NCBI RefSeq assembly: GCF_002284565.1 | Contig: NZ_NPKI01000011.1 | Span: forward strand, 62,001 to 126,000 | DNA: 64,000 nt | Direction: 5' to 3' | Source: Mesorhizobium mediterraneum | Lineage (GTDB): Bacteria > Pseudomonadota > Alphaproteobacteria > Rhizobiales > Rhizobiaceae | In this document: positions 45,053 to 57,276 of the stretch, piece after piece | How positions within the stretch are numbered: position 1 is the first letter of the stretch | How the letters are laid out: the number at the start of each line of letters is the position of its first letter | Notes under the pieces: model-generated | The model's database searches: none | What the model saw: only the letters and a program-made list of their open reading frames with translations | Told to the model about the DNA's origin: nothing | Translations under genes and position numbers: made by a program

Positions 45053-45744
45053 TCACGCTGGCGATCCCGTCGAAAGGTCGGCTGAAGGAGCAGGCGCTGG
45101 AGATGCTGGCTCAGGCCGGGCTCGCCGTCAGCCTGCCCGGTGACGAGCGCAAATACCGCGCCCGTATCGAAGGCGAGGAAGCCGTCGAGGTGGCGTTCCT
45201 GTCGGCGTCCGAAATCGCAGGCGAGATCGGCCAGGGCTCGGTCGATCTTGGCATCACCGGCGAGGATTTGTTGCGCGAAAGCCTCGCCGACTGGGAGGCG
45301 CGCGCCGAAATCGTCGCCCGCCTCGGCTTCGGCAACGCCGATGTCGTGGTGGCGGTGCCCGACATCTGGCTCGATGTCGACACGATGGCCGATCTCGACG
45401 ACGTCGCCGCCGATTTCCGCCAGCGCCACGGCAGGCGGCTCAGGATCGCCACCAAATACTGGCGGCTGACCCAGCAATTCTTTTCGCAAAAGCACGGCAT
45501 CCAGGTCTATCGCATCGTCGAAAGCCTGGGCGCCACCGAAGGCGCGCCGGCGGCGGGATTGGCCGATGTCGTCGTCGACATCACCACATCAGGCTCGACG
45601 CTGCGCGCCAACCATCTGAAGGTGCTGGCCGACGGCGTCATCCTGCGCTCGCAGGCCTGCCTTGTTTCATCGAGGAAGACGCGTGCGGCTGCGGATGAAG
45701 CAGTGTTGCGCGACATCGCCGCGAAGATGGCTTCGGTGGCGTAA
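45049..45744 (+). CDS. hisG: ATP phosphoribosyltransferase catalytic subunit, short form HisG
   Basis: First enzyme of histidine synthesis, joining ATP and PRPP. 231 residues, so the short HisG(S) form lacking the regulatory domain and needing HisZ. Motifs [13 protein letters not shown] at the N-terminus, GITGEDLL near 68, and the PRPP-binding region [17 protein letters not shown] near 180 are all present. Overlaps hisZ (ATGA). Operon hisS-hisZ-hisG couples histidine synthesis and tRNA charging. Confidence 0.94.
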   Translation: MITLAIPSKGRLKEQALEMLAQAGLAVSLPGDERKYRARIEGEEAVEVAFLSASEIAGEIGQGSVDLGITGEDLLRESLADWEARAEIVARLGFGNADVVVAVPDIWLDVDTMADLDDVAADFRQRHGRRLRIATKYWRLTQQFFSQKHGIQVYRIVESLGATEGAPAAGLADVVVDITTSGSTLRANHLKVLADGVILRSQACLVSSRKTRAAADEAVLRDIAAKMASVA

Positions 45745-45873
45745 ATCTCTTCCCCTTGTGGGGAGCTGCGGCAGAGGGGTGGGAAGGATCGTCCTGGGGC
45801 AGAGCATATTTGCTCTTGCTTTGTGCCGGCACTTATGCTACCAAACTCCGCATGGTGCTGATTTGCGCCGCCA

Positions 45874-45896
45874 CCCGCCGTCGAGGCGGGTTTTTT
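45874..45896 (+). terminator. Rho-independent terminator after hisG
   Basis: Stem CCCGCC (45874-45879)/GGCGGG (45885-45890), loop GTCGA, followed by TTTTTTG. It is about 130 bases after the hisG stop. A TTGCTC/TATGCT promoter-like pair around 45810-45840 could make a very short RNA here, but I do not claim one. Confidence 0.75.
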
Positions 45897-46033
45897 GTTT
45901 CCGGAGCTATCCTCACCGGACTCCGAACCGACTTGGCGGCGCGACCTGACTTCGAAGCTCCGGCCATACCATCGACGGGATTTCCACCACCCCGGCAGGC
46001 TGATAGACTCGGTCGCCTGCGGAGGAGACGGCG

Positions 46034-47806
46034 ATGCCGATCAATCTCGACGAGTTGAAGAATGCCACCAATCTGCGCAGCCGCCGCCCGCGCAATGGCG
46101 CCTCGTTTGTCGCGCCGGTAGACGGCAGGGCGCATGTGTCGGGCGAGCGCACCGTGCCGCTGCTGCAGCAGACGATCCCGGCGTTGCTTTCTGACACCGT
46201 CAGCAAATACGGCACGCTCGATGCCGCCGTCTTCGTCGAGCAGGACAAGCGCTTCACCTGGAGCGAGCTTTCAGACACGGTGGACGCGCTGGCCGCCGGC
46301 TTCCTGGCGCTCGGCCTGGCAAAAGGCGACAGGGTCGGCATCTGGTCACCCAACCGCTGGGAATGGCTGGTGACGCAGTTCGCCACCGCGCGCATCGGCC
46401 TTATCCTGGTCAACATCAACCCAGCCTATCGGCTGGTCGAGCTGGACTATGCGCTGAACAAGGTCGGCTGCAAGGCGCTGGTCACATCAGCCGAATTCAA
46501 GAGCTCCGACTATCTCGGTATGATCGAGACACTGGCGCCGGAGATCGCGACAGCGACGCCCGGCAAGCTCGACGCGAAGAAATTGCCGGCGCTGAAGATC
46601 GTCATCCGCATGGGCGAGGAGAATTCGCCCGGCATGTTCAATTTCGCCGATGTGCTGGCGATGGCCGGGCGCGACGAGCATGACAGCCTCGACCGGATCT
46701 CCGAGGGGCTGAAGCCCGGCGACGCCATCAACATCCAGTTCACCTCGGGCACGACAGGCGCGCCCAAGGGCGCGACGCTGACCCACAACAACATCGTCAA
46801 CAACGGCAATTTCGTCACCTCGGCGATCAGGCTGACCGCCGACGACCGGCTGTGCATCCCGGTGCCGCTCTATCACTGCTTCGGCATGTCGATGGGCACG
46901 GTCGGCTGCGTCACCAAGGGCGCCGCCATGGTTTTCCCAGGCGAGGGGTTCGATGCCGGCGCCACACTGAAAGCGGTGGCGGGCGAACGCTGCACCGGTC
47001 TTTACGGCGTGCCGACCATGTTTGTCGGCCTGCTCGACCATCCGGATTTCGAGGCGTTCGATCTCACCAGCCTGCGCACTGGTATCATGGCCGGCTCGCC
47101 GTGCCCGATCGAGGTGATGAAGAAGGTGGTGTCGATGATGCACATGGCGGAGGTAACCATCGCCTATGGCATGACCGAGACCAGCCCGGTCTCGTTCCAG
47201 AGCAGCGTCGACGACCCTCTGGAAAGGCGCGTCTCGACGGTCGGGCGCGTCCACCCCCATGTCGAGGTCAAGGCCATCGATGCCGACGGCGCCACCGTTG
47301 CAGTCGGCGCGCCGGGCGAACTCTGCACGCGCGGCTATTCCGTGATGAAGGGCTATTGGGACGACGACGAAAAGACCCGCGAGGCGATCGACGCCGATGG
47401 CTGGATGCACACAGGCGACCTCGCCACCATCGATGCCGAGGGCTATTGCAACATCGTCGGCCGGGTCAAGGACATGGTCATCCGCGGCGGCGAGAACGTC
47501 TATCCGCGAGAGGTCGAGGAATTCCTCTATCGCCATCCCAAGGTCAGGGAAGTGCAGGTGTTCGGAATTCCCGACCCGAAATATGGCGAGGAGCTTTGCG
47601 CCTGGATCGTGCTCAAGCCCGGCCAGATCGCCACCGAGCAGGAGATCAAGGCCTTCTGTACGGACCAGATCGCCCACTACAAGATCCCGCGCCACATCCG
47701 CTTCCGCACCGAATTGCCGATGACGGTGACCGGCAAGCCGCAGAAATTTCTCATGCGCAAGGCGATGGTCGAGGAGTTGGGGCTGGTGGCGGCGAAGACG
47801 GCGTAA
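46034..47806 (+). CDS. Acyl-CoA synthetase (AMP-binding, FadD-like)
   Basis: A 590-residue adenylate-forming ligase, likely for medium- or long-chain fatty acids. P-loop [17 protein letters not shown] near residue 238, YGMTETSPV near 379, GWMHTGD near 456, and the C-terminal [10 protein letters not shown] lysine motif. The N-terminal 40 residues are an extension typical of rhizobial members annotated as AMP-binding or malonate/fatty-acyl ligases. Ribosome binding site GGAGGAG eight bases before the ATG. It stands alone; a diverged copy of its last 17 codons occurs at 48432. Confidence 0.88.
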   Translation: MPINLDELKNATNLRSRRPRNGASFVAPVDGRAHVSGERTVPLLQQTIPALLSDTVSKYGTLDAAVFVEQDKRFTWSELSDTVDALAAGFLALGLAKGDRVGIWSPNRWEWLVTQFATARIGLILVNINPAYRLVELDYALNKVGCKALVTSAEFKSSDYLGMIETLAPEIATATPGKLDAKKLPALKIVIRMGEENSPGMFNFADVLAMAGRDEHDSLDRISEGLKPGDAINIQFTSGTTGAPKGATLTHNNIVNNGNFVTSAIRLTADDRLCIPVPLYHCFGMSMGTVGCVTKGAAMVFPGEGFDAGATLKAVAGERCTGLYGVPTMFVGLLDHPDFEAFDLTSLRTGIMAGSPCPIEVMKKVVSMMHMAEVTIAYGMTETSPVSFQSSVDDPLERRVSTVGRVHPHVEVKAIDADGATVAVGAPGELCTRGYSVMKGYWDDDEKTREAIDADGWMHTGDLATIDAEGYCNIVGRVKDMVIRGGENVYPREVEEFLYRHPKVREVQVFGIPDPKYGEELCAWIVLKPGQIATEQEIKAFCTDQIAHYKIPRHIRFRTELPMTVTGKPQKFLMRKAMVEELGLVAAKTA

Positions 47807-47929
47807 AGGAGCGGGGTGCCGCGTCGCGCCACAAGCGGCCGTTACGCGCCCACGATTCCAAGGCGGGGTTCGGTCACCGCGATCTGGCCAAATCAGCAAT
47901 AGAATTGCCGTCAGGATGGAGTGTCCAAA

Positions 47930-48349
47930 ATGAAGGTCTTGTTCATTTCGAGTATGGCCATCGTTGCGCCGGATCCAGCCGAGAGCCGCAAGCTCTTCAT
48001 CGACGTGCTGGGCTTGCCGCTCAAGCGCCACGAGGGCGATGAGTACTACTTCAGCGAGAGCGTCGGCGGCAGCAAGCATTTTGGCGTATGGCCGCTCTCG
48101 CAGGCTGCCGAAGCGTGCTTTGGCACACGCGAGTGGCCGGCGGATCGGCCGTTACCGCAAGCCTGTATCGAGTTCGAAGTCGAGGACTTGGACGGCGTCG
48201 CTGCCGCCGCGCAGGAGCTTCAGGAAAAAGGGTATGACCTGCTCCATGGCGTACGCACCGAACCTTGGGGCCAGACCGTCGCCCGACTCCAAACAATTGA
48301 AGGAGCGATCGTCGGCATCTCCTATGCACCCTGGATGCATGAGGTTTAG
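47930..48349 (+). CDS. VOC (glyoxalase/bleomycin resistance) family protein
   Basis: A 139-residue protein with one vicinal-oxygen-chelate fold: SMAIVAPDPAESRKLFIDVLGLPL at the start and CIEFEVEDLDGVAAAAQELQ in the second half, ending GAIVGISYAPWM. Members bind a metal between two beta-alpha-beta modules and act as dioxygenases, glyoxalases or drug-binding proteins; the substrate is unknown. The ATG at 47930 is preferred; a GTG nine bases earlier is also possible. It is flanked by the acyl-CoA synthetase gene and a fragment resembling that gene's 3' end. Confidence 0.78.
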   Translation: MKVLFISSMAIVAPDPAESRKLFIDVLGLPLKRHEGDEYYFSESVGGSKHFGVWPLSQAAEACFGTREWPADRPLPQACIEFEVEDLDGVAAAAQELQEKGYDLLHGVRTEPWGQTVARLQTIEGAIVGISYAPWMHEV

Positions 48350-48431
48350 CCGGGCCTGCAGGAGCCCTCAACAACCCAAATGTAATGGGGAGTTGAGCAA
48401 TATGTTGCCCGTTCTCATACGAGCACCCTCG

Positions 48432-48485
48432 ATGCGCAATGCGATGGTCGAAGAGCTCGGACTGGCGACGGCGACGACTGCTTGC
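48432..48485 (+). pseudogene. Fragment resembling the 3' end of an acyl-CoA synthetase gene
   Basis: Translation [17 protein letters not shown] matches the last 17 residues of the upstream synthetase ([17 protein letters not shown]) at 13 positions. DNA similarity is moderate, so it derives from a diverged paralogue rather than a recent duplication. No other part of that gene is present. Confidence 0.55.
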
Positions 48486-48514
48486 TACCGGCTGCCGGAG
48501 CGCGCCCTCGCAAC

Positions 48515-49228
48515 CTACTTCAGAATCGCAGCGAGTTCGATCAAGTCATTTGCCATGTATTCCCAACCATCGAGCGGCTCGATGGCGGCAGCCTTCGACG
48601 GGTCGTGCGCATTTGAGCGGACGACATACGCCGTCTTCAATCCGCATCGACGCGCGGCATCCAGGTCGTAGTCGTGGGCGGCAACCAGCATCGCCCTGTC
48701 CGGCTCCACGCCCAGCAGCTCACAGGCACGAAGATACACCTGTGGCATCGGCTTATAGGCCTCGGAGATATCAGCGCCGAGGATCGTATCCCATGGCAGC
48801 CTGGCATGTTTTGCCATGTCCACCAGAAGTCGGGTGTTCCCATCGGACAGCGGTGCGACGATGAAGCGTTCCTTCAATCTGGAGAGGCCCTCCACCGAAT
48901 CCGGCCACGGCTTGAGGCGGTGCCAGGCCAGATTGAGGTCTTCCAGTTCGGCGCTCGGAAAAGCCGATGGCGTCAGCCCGAACCCCTTCAGGCACGCTTC
49001 CAGGTTCTCCATATTGAGCAGATCGAGCGGGACAAAGGGCCGCTGACCACACCGGACGGCTTCAACCGATGGGTCATAGCGTCCAACCCAAGCATCGGCA
49101 AAAGCACCGGCATCGATATGCAGGGCGTCATGGCGCTTAAGAAACGAACTCGCCTCCGCCGCTATGCTGCCGCGCCAATCGACAACGGTTCCCAAGACGT
49201 CGAAGAACAATACCTCAACTTTCGTCAC
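48515..49228 (-). CDS. Haloacid dehalogenase type II-like HAD hydrolase
   Basis: A 237-residue HAD-superfamily protein. Motif I VLFFDVLGTVVDWRG supplies the nucleophilic Asp, motif II is APLSDGNTRL, the conserved lysine is in EAYKPMPQVY, and motif III is VAAHDYDLDAARRCGLKTAYV. This is the 2-haloacid dehalogenase type II subgroup; many members hydrolyse other small phosphate or halide substrates. The GTG start at 49228 has GGAGAG six bases upstream; the open frame continues upstream through short tandem repeats and SDR debris and is not considered part of the gene. Confidence 0.8.
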   Translation of the reverse strand: MTKVEVLFFDVLGTVVDWRGSIAAEASSFLKRHDALHIDAGAFADAWVGRYDPSVEAVRCGQRPFVPLDLLNMENLEACLKGFGLTPSAFPSAELEDLNLAWHRLKPWPDSVEGLSRLKERFIVAPLSDGNTRLLVDMAKHARLPWDTILGADISEAYKPMPQVYLRACELLGVEPDRAMLVAAHDYDLDAARRCGLKTAYVVRSNAHDPSKAAAIEPLDGWEYMANDLIELAAILK

Positions 49229-49366
49229 TTTTAGCTCTCCATGCTCGTCGGTCTGGTGGTCCGTCAGTCGCGGTAAGAGGGATCGAACTTGTTGCCGCTT
49301 GAGATAGTCGAAATGCGTGAAAGCCTGATCGTTGTAAAGCAGCCAGCCGTCCGCTGTTTTCAGCGC

Positions 49367-49422
49367 CAGATCGTCGGACATGACCCAGATCGTCGGACAT
49401 GACCCAGATCGCCGGACATGAC
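49367..49422. repeat. Three tandem copies of a 19-bp unit
   Basis: CAGATCGTCGGACATGACC is repeated head to tail at 49367, 49386 and 49405, the last copy with one T-to-C change and missing the final base. It lies between the HAD gene and an SDR remnant, in a gene-poor 428-base stretch (49229-49656). Confidence 0.85.
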
Positions 49423-49465
49423 ATTGAGCGGTTGCCCGTCGGTCGGCCTCCCAGTACTGACTCGA

Positions 49466-49614
49466 TCTATCGGCCGCTGCGAATACCTTGAGTGCGTCGG
49501 AAACATCGGCGGCGACGGCGAGGCCCTCGCTACCCTTGCTTTCGATTTCCGCTGTCAACTGGCTGAGCGCGTTTGTGGCGGGCGAGCAGAGGCGCCGGTG
49601 ACCACCGCTGTCAT
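49466..49614 (-). pseudogene. Remnant of a short-chain dehydrogenase gene
   Basis: Minus-strand frames read MTAVVTGASA, the start of an SDR, and then, after loss of about 23 residues including the GxG glycines and a frame change, LTAEIESKGSEGLAVAADVS and DALKVFAAAD, the typical second strand-helix and NAD ribose-binding D-V region. No catalytic domain remains. It marks decayed accessory DNA between the HAD and membrane-protein genes. Confidence 0.6.
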
Positions 49615-49656
49615 TCCGCTTTCAATCCGACGGCGCCAGGTCGGTGTTGGCAAAGT

Positions 49657-50181
49657 CTAAACCGCCGGTCCTTCGAGCCCGCTTCTCTCGTGCGATTTCC
49701 ACAGGAACCAGCCGAGGACGGTGCCGAAGAAGAATGTGTGGGCAACGAACTGCAGGACCGGGCTTGCTTCCAGGAACCACGGGAATGCGATCGGCGCGAT
49801 CACATAGAAATTGACGAGCCACAAGGCGAGGCCAAAGACGCTGCCGAGACCAATGAAGGCGGCGGATCCTCGCAGCATTGAGGCAATCTCCCCGAACACG
49901 ATACCGTAGATGATGGCCAGGATCAGATGCACGATCACGCCGGCAATGCTGGCCGTCAGGAGCGAATAGCCGGGATCGAGAGCTTCCGGTCCAAGCGCGA
50001 TGGCGCCGATCATGCGCAGGGGCATGAAAAACGCTTCCGCCCCCATCATGAACGCACTCGCCGTCATCTCGAACGCCGCAAAGACGAGGCCGGCGACAAT
50101 GCCCGCAACGGCCCCCTGCTGGAGTCCCCATCGGATGTCGCGCGGCGTCACTGGTGTGTGGATGTAATCACGGTAAGCCAT
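49657..50181 (-). CDS. Hypothetical four-helix membrane protein
   Basis: A 174-residue integral membrane protein with four hydrophobic segments (about 22-45, 76-96, 105-125, 137-158). The start at 50181 (MAYRDYIHTPV) has GGGAG about nine bases upstream; a longer frame begins in a Cys/Pro-rich leader and is not used. The His-rich and small-residue pattern resembles proteins found near oxidative-stress genes, but I cannot name a family. Confidence 0.65.
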   Translation of the reverse strand: MAYRDYIHTPVTPRDIRWGLQQGAVAGIVAGLVFAAFEMTASAFMMGAEAFFMPLRMIGAIALGPEALDPGYSLLTASIAGVIVHLILAIIYGIVFGEIASMLRGSAAFIGLGSVFGLALWLVNFYVIAPIAFPWFLEASPVLQFVAHTFFFGTVLGWFLWKSHERSGLEGPAV

Positions 50182-50282
50182 GATACTGCTCCCTTCTGGA
50201 ACGCAGACTCCTCCGGAAAACCAATGCGGGATGCGCGTCGGCGGTTCCGGCCGTTCGGCGCAATTCACGGGGATTTGATTGA

Positions 50283-53615
<3,333 letters not shown>

Positions 53616-53641
53616 GGCGGCAAGTGATTCTCTAATTTAAC

Positions 53642-53673
53642 AAAAAGGCGCGGGCCTTGACCCGCGCCTTTTT
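53642..53673. terminator. Bidirectional terminator between katG and aqpZ
   Basis: Perfect 13-bp stem AAAAAGGCGCGGG/CCCGCGCCTTTTT with loop CCTTGA. It has T-runs in both directions and serves the convergent katG and aquaporin genes. Confidence 0.92.
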
Positions 53674-53692
53674 GTATTGAAGCCTTCGAAAA

Positions 53693-54370
53693 TCAGTCTT
53701 TCTCGAAGATGCGGGTCTTGGCGACCACGCCGGCGATGGCGCCGCCGATCAGCGGTGCGACAATGAACAGCCAGAGCTGGCCAATCGCGACACTTCCTGA
53801 AAACAGCGCCGGGCCGATCGAGCGGGCCGGATTGAGCGACGTGCCGGTCACCGGGATGATGGCGAAGTGCAGCCCCGCCAGCGTCAGGCCGATGACAAGG
53901 CCGGCAAAGGCTGTCGTGTGGCTGCCGCTGGTGACGCCGAGGATCACCGTCACGAAGGTGAAGGTTCCGATCAGCTCCCACAGGAACGCCGAGCTGACGC
54001 CCCATTTCGTCGCATCCCAGCCATTGGCGCCGAAGCCGCCGGTGTGTCCGCCGACCTGTCCGGAGACGATGATCCACAGCGCCAGCGACGCGATGATGGC
54101 GCCGATGATCTGCGCAATCCAATAGGGGATGACGTCCTTGGCCTGCATTCGGCCGGCAAGGAACACGCCGAGCGTCACCGCCGGGTTGAGATGCGCGCCC
54201 GAGATCGGGCCGATCGCATAGGCAGCCGCAATCAAGCCGATGCCGAATGCAAGACCGATGCCTTCCTGGCCGAGCGGCAGCGCGCCGCCGAAGCCGCCCG
54301 TCACCACCGAAGCCGTGCCGATGAACACCAGTAGAAATGTTCCTAGAACTTCCGCCAGATAAGTCTTCAT
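53693..54370 (-). CDS. aqpZ: Aquaporin Z
   Basis: A 225-residue water channel of the inner membrane with six helices and both NPA loops: SGAHLNPAVTLG and GTSLNPARSIGPAL. The selectivity-filter residues fit a strict aquaporin (His in GSHTTAFAG and Arg after the second NPA). The start at 54370 has GAGGAG eight bases upstream; codons before it are not aquaporin-like. Short relative to glycerol facilitators (about 280). Confidence 0.95.
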   Translation of the reverse strand: MKTYLAEVLGTFLLVFIGTASVVTGGFGGALPLGQEGIGLAFGIGLIAAAYAIGPISGAHLNPAVTLGVFLAGRMQAKDVIPYWIAQIIGAIIASLALWIIVSGQVGGHTGGFGANGWDATKWGVSSAFLWELIGTFTFVTVILGVTSGSHTTAFAGLVIGLTLAGLHFAIIPVTGTSLNPARSIGPALFSGSVAIGQLWLFIVAPLIGGAIAGVVAKTRIFEKD

Positions 54371-54478
54371 TGCCCTCTCCTCGTAATTTTCCCGCCGATC
54401 CGCTTGCAGTTCTTGGCGAATCACGCAGCGAAAGAGTATCGCAACTTCAAAAGTTTGGAAGCACAAGCATTGCGCCGA

Positions 54479-54585
54479 CTACAGCGCCGCGCGTCCATTG
54501 GGACGCGCAAAGGACGCTGTAGCACTTTGATTTTGCGCATGATCCCTTACCGAAAAATCGATTCCGATTTTCGGGGTCGTGCGCT
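54479..54585. repeat. Intergenic palindromic repeat, copy 2 (RIME-like)
   Basis: A 107-bp relative of 9876-9980: CTACAGCGCCGCGCGTCC with its inner inverse GGACGC-CTGTAG, then CCGAAAAATC/GATTTTCGG. It fills much of the 337-base gap between aqpZ and the rsmB-like gene; nothing else is seen there. Confidence 0.8.
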
Positions 54586-54707
54586 AGAGCTGTGGGTGCC
54601 GACATATCTGCGCTCGATCTGGTGTCCGAGGCTCTCCCCGCTTGTGTGCGCCAGTCGCGCGCTTTAGAGCAGGGCGGAAGTAATTTGCTGAATAACGGAA
54701 TAAGAAG

Positions 54708-55997
54708 ATGCGACTGGGCGGACGGCTGGCGGCGGCCATCGAAGTGCTGGAGGATATCGGCCGGCGGCACCGACCGGTCGCCGATGCGCTGAAGGACTGG
54801 GGCCTGTCGCATCGCTTCGCCGGCGGCGGCGATCGCGCTGCGATCGGCAACATCGTCTATGACGCGCTGCGCCGGAAGCGCTCGGCCGGCTTTTTGCTGG
54901 GCGAGGACACGCCGCGCGCCATCGGCTTCGGCGCGCTGCTGCTCGAATGGAACCAGACCGCGCAGTCGCTGAACGAAGCGCTCGACGGCGACAAATTCGC
55001 GCCGCCGCTGCTCAGCGCCGACGAGCTGAAGGCGGTCGCCGATAGTAGGCTTGCCGATGCGCCGCCCGCGGTGCGCGCCGACATTCCGGACTGGTGCGAA
55101 CCGCTTTTCGAACGGGCCTTCGGCGCCAGCTGGGTCGATGAAGGCGCTGCACTTGCGACGCGTCCGCCGCTCGACCTCAGGGTCAACACACTGCGGGCCG
55201 ATCGCAGCAAGGTGCTCGCCGAACTGACCGGGACCGATGCCAAGCCTGCACGGATCGCGCCGCACGGCATCCGCATCCCGCCGATTGCGGGCGACGGCAG
55301 GCATCCGAACGTGCAGGCGGAACCGGCCTTCCAGAAAGGCTGGTTCGAGGTTCAGGACGAAGGCTCGCAGATCGCCGCCACGCTGGCTGGCGCGGAGGCT
55401 GGGATGCAGGTCCTCGACTTTTGCGCCGGCGCCGGCGGCAAGACGCTGGCACTGTCGGCGGCGATGGACAATCGTGGCCAGGTGTTTGCCCATGATGCCG
55501 AAAAGGCGCGGCTGGCGCCGATCTTCGACCGCATCCGCCGCTCGGAAAACCGCAACGTGCAAATCGTCACCAAGCCGACGGAGCTCAGCACCCTCTCGGG
55601 CCACATGGATATCGTCCTGGTCGACGCACCGTGCACCGGCAGCGGCACCTGGCGGCGCCGGCCCGATGCCAAATGGCGGCTGACGCAGAGACAGCTCGAT
55701 GCACGCAAAGGCGAGCAATCGGCGATCCTCGACGCGGCCAACGCCTTCGTCAAACCGGGCGGGCTGCTGGTCTATATCACCTGCTCGGTGTTCGACGAGG
55801 AGAATGGAGAACAGGTCGTAGCCTTCCAGGATCGCAACAGCGACTTTATTCCAGTCGATCACCGCCAGCTCTGGGACAGCCGCTTTCCGGGCCACGAGGC
55901 GGCCGCGCGTATCGGGGCCGCAGGCGGCATTTCGCTGTCGCCGGCGCTGAGCGGTACCGATGGGTTTTATTTCTGCGCGCTGCGCAAGGGCGGCTGA
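54708..55997 (+). CDS. RsmB/NSUN family RNA (cytosine-5)-methyltransferase
   Basis: A 429-residue enzyme probably methylating C967 of 16S rRNA. It has an N-terminal NusB-like helical part (about 1-130) and the Rossmann domain with SAM motif VLDFCAGAGGKTLAL, motif IV DAPCTGSG carrying one Cys, and motif VI TCSVFDEENGEQV carrying the catalytic Cys. Alphaproteobacteria often have two such genes, so whether this is RsmB itself is uncertain. It begins a run of four same-strand genes ending with guaA. Confidence 0.88.
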   Translation: MRLGGRLAAAIEVLEDIGRRHRPVADALKDWGLSHRFAGGGDRAAIGNIVYDALRRKRSAGFLLGEDTPRAIGFGALLLEWNQTAQSLNEALDGDKFAPPLLSADELKAVADSRLADAPPAVRADIPDWCEPLFERAFGASWVDEGAALATRPPLDLRVNTLRADRSKVLAELTGTDAKPARIAPHGIRIPPIAGDGRHPNVQAEPAFQKGWFEVQDEGSQIAATLAGAEAGMQVLDFCAGAGGKTLALSAAMDNRGQVFAHDAEKARLAPIFDRIRRSENRNVQIVTKPTELSTLSGHMDIVLVDAPCTGSGTWRRRPDAKWRLTQRQLDARKGEQSAILDAANAFVKPGGLLVYITCSVFDEENGEQVVAFQDRNSDFIPVDHRQLWDSRFPGHEAAARIGAAGGISLSPALSGTDGFYFCALRKGG

Positions 55998-56094
55998 ACC
56001 TTGCCAGCGGACTTGATTGTTGCAGTGCAGCAATAGCGATTGCCTGCCGCTCATGCCTCTGCAATAAGCTTTTCAGACAGGAGCGCGACAAGCC

Positions 56095-56553
56095 ATGGCT
56101 GCAAAGATCGTACCCGCCCCCGACTATGAGGATCGCGTCAGGACGTCCTTCGCGCGGCAGAACGCCATGATGACCATCGGCGCCGAGCTGACGCTGGTGA
56201 CGCCCGGCATCATCGAGATCGAGATGCCCTATTCGACGGCGCTGACCCAGCAGCATGGCTTCCTCCATGCCGGCGTCATTTCGACGGCGCTGGACTCGGC
56301 CTGCGGCTATGCGGCATTCTCGCTGATGCCGGAGAACTCCGGCGTGCTGACCATCGAGTTCAAGGTCAACCTGCTGGCGCCGGGCCGGGGCGAGCGCTTC
56401 CTGTTCCGCGGCTCGGTGACAAAGCCCGGCCGCACCATCATCGTCGCCGACGGCCAGGCCTATGCCTTCGCTGTCGACGGCGAGGCCAAGCTGATCGCCA
56501 CTATGACCGGAACGATGATGACGGTGGTCGGTCGCGATGGCATCGAAGGCTGA
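56095..56553 (+). CDS. PaaI-type hotdog-fold thioesterase
   Basis: A 152-residue acyl-CoA thioesterase. The family core HGFLHAGVISTALDSACGYAA (about 54-74), with the nucleophile-activating Asp and the Gly-rich helix start, plus TIEFKVNLLAPGRGERFLFR, is typical of 4HBT/PaaI proteins. It acts as a tetramer on aryl- or acyl-CoA; the precise substrate is unknown. Its 3' end is five bases from the nucleosidase ATG, suggesting coupled translation. Confidence 0.85.
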   Translation: MAAKIVPAPDYEDRVRTSFARQNAMMTIGAELTLVTPGIIEIEMPYSTALTQQHGFLHAGVISTALDSACGYAAFSLMPENSGVLTIEFKVNLLAPGRGERFLFRGSVTKPGRTIIVADGQAYAFAVDGEAKLIATMTGTMMTVVGRDGIEG

Positions 56554-56557
56554 TCCG

Positions 56558-57223
56558 ATGCGCAAGGCTGTCAGGATTGCGGGTAGGGACGTCCTCTTCG
56601 TGATGGCGGCGCAGGCCGAATACGGTCCGCATCTGCAGCGGCTTTTCACGCCTGTCATGACAGGAGTGGGGCCGGTCGAGGCCGGCGTCAGGCTGGGTGC
56701 CGAACTGTCATGGCTGAAGTCTGAAAAGGCGCTGCCGGACCTCGTCGTGTCGCTCGGTTCGGCGGGCAGCCGGACGCTGGAGCAGGCGGAAATCTATCAG
56801 GCCGTTTCGGTCGCCTACCGCGACATCGACGCCTCGCCATTGGGTTTCGAGAAGGGCGCGACGCCGTTTCTCGACCTGCCGGTGACCGTGCCGCTGCCGT
56901 TCAGGATTCCTGATATAAGACAGGCGACGCTGTCGACCGGCGCGGCGATCATTTCCGGCAGCGCCTACGATGCGATTGCGCAGGACATGGTCGACATGGA
57001 GACCTTCGCCTGCCTGCGTGCCTGCCAACTGTTCGGCGTGCCACTCGTCGGCCTGCGCGGCATTTCCGACGGGGCGGCCGATCTCAGGCATGTCGGCGAC
57101 TGGAAGGAGTATCTCCACGTCATCGACGAGAAGCTGGCGGATGCGGTCATGCGGCTCGAACAGGCGATCGGGTCCGGCGCGCTGGAATTCGGACCATCGC
57201 ATGAGGACGCGAAATCGGATTGA
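56558..57223 (+). CDS. 5'-methylthioadenosine/S-adenosylhomocysteine nucleosidase-like protein
   Basis: A 221-residue PNP/UDP-family nucleosidase. The family signature is DMVDMETFACLRACQLFGVP, with the Met-Glu ribose-binding pair, followed by GLRGISDGAADL with the catalytic Asp. The N-terminal part, VLFVMAAQAEYGPHL, carries the expected Glu. Released adenine and thioribose feed methionine salvage. AAGG lies nine bases before the ATG at 56558; an ATG overlapping the thioesterase stop at 56537 is possible. Confidence 0.85.
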   Translation: MRKAVRIAGRDVLFVMAAQAEYGPHLQRLFTPVMTGVGPVEAGVRLGAELSWLKSEKALPDLVVSLGSAGSRTLEQAEIYQAVSVAYRDIDASPLGFEKGATPFLDLPVTVPLPFRIPDIRQATLSTGAAIISGSAYDAIAQDMVDMETFACLRACQLFGVPLVGLRGISDGAADLRHVGDWKEYLHVIDEKLADAVMRLEQAIGSGALEFGPSHEDAKSD

Positions 57224-57276
57224 GAGCCGCCTCTCAGCCCATTGCGCCGACTCGTTTCTTTCTCTAAACGCTCGCC

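Noticed and set aside
45800..45896. A short sRNA ending at the terminator after hisG
   Set aside because: The promoter-like pair is weak and the predicted RNA would be about 50 bases with only the terminator hairpin; a hisG 3' UTR explains it.
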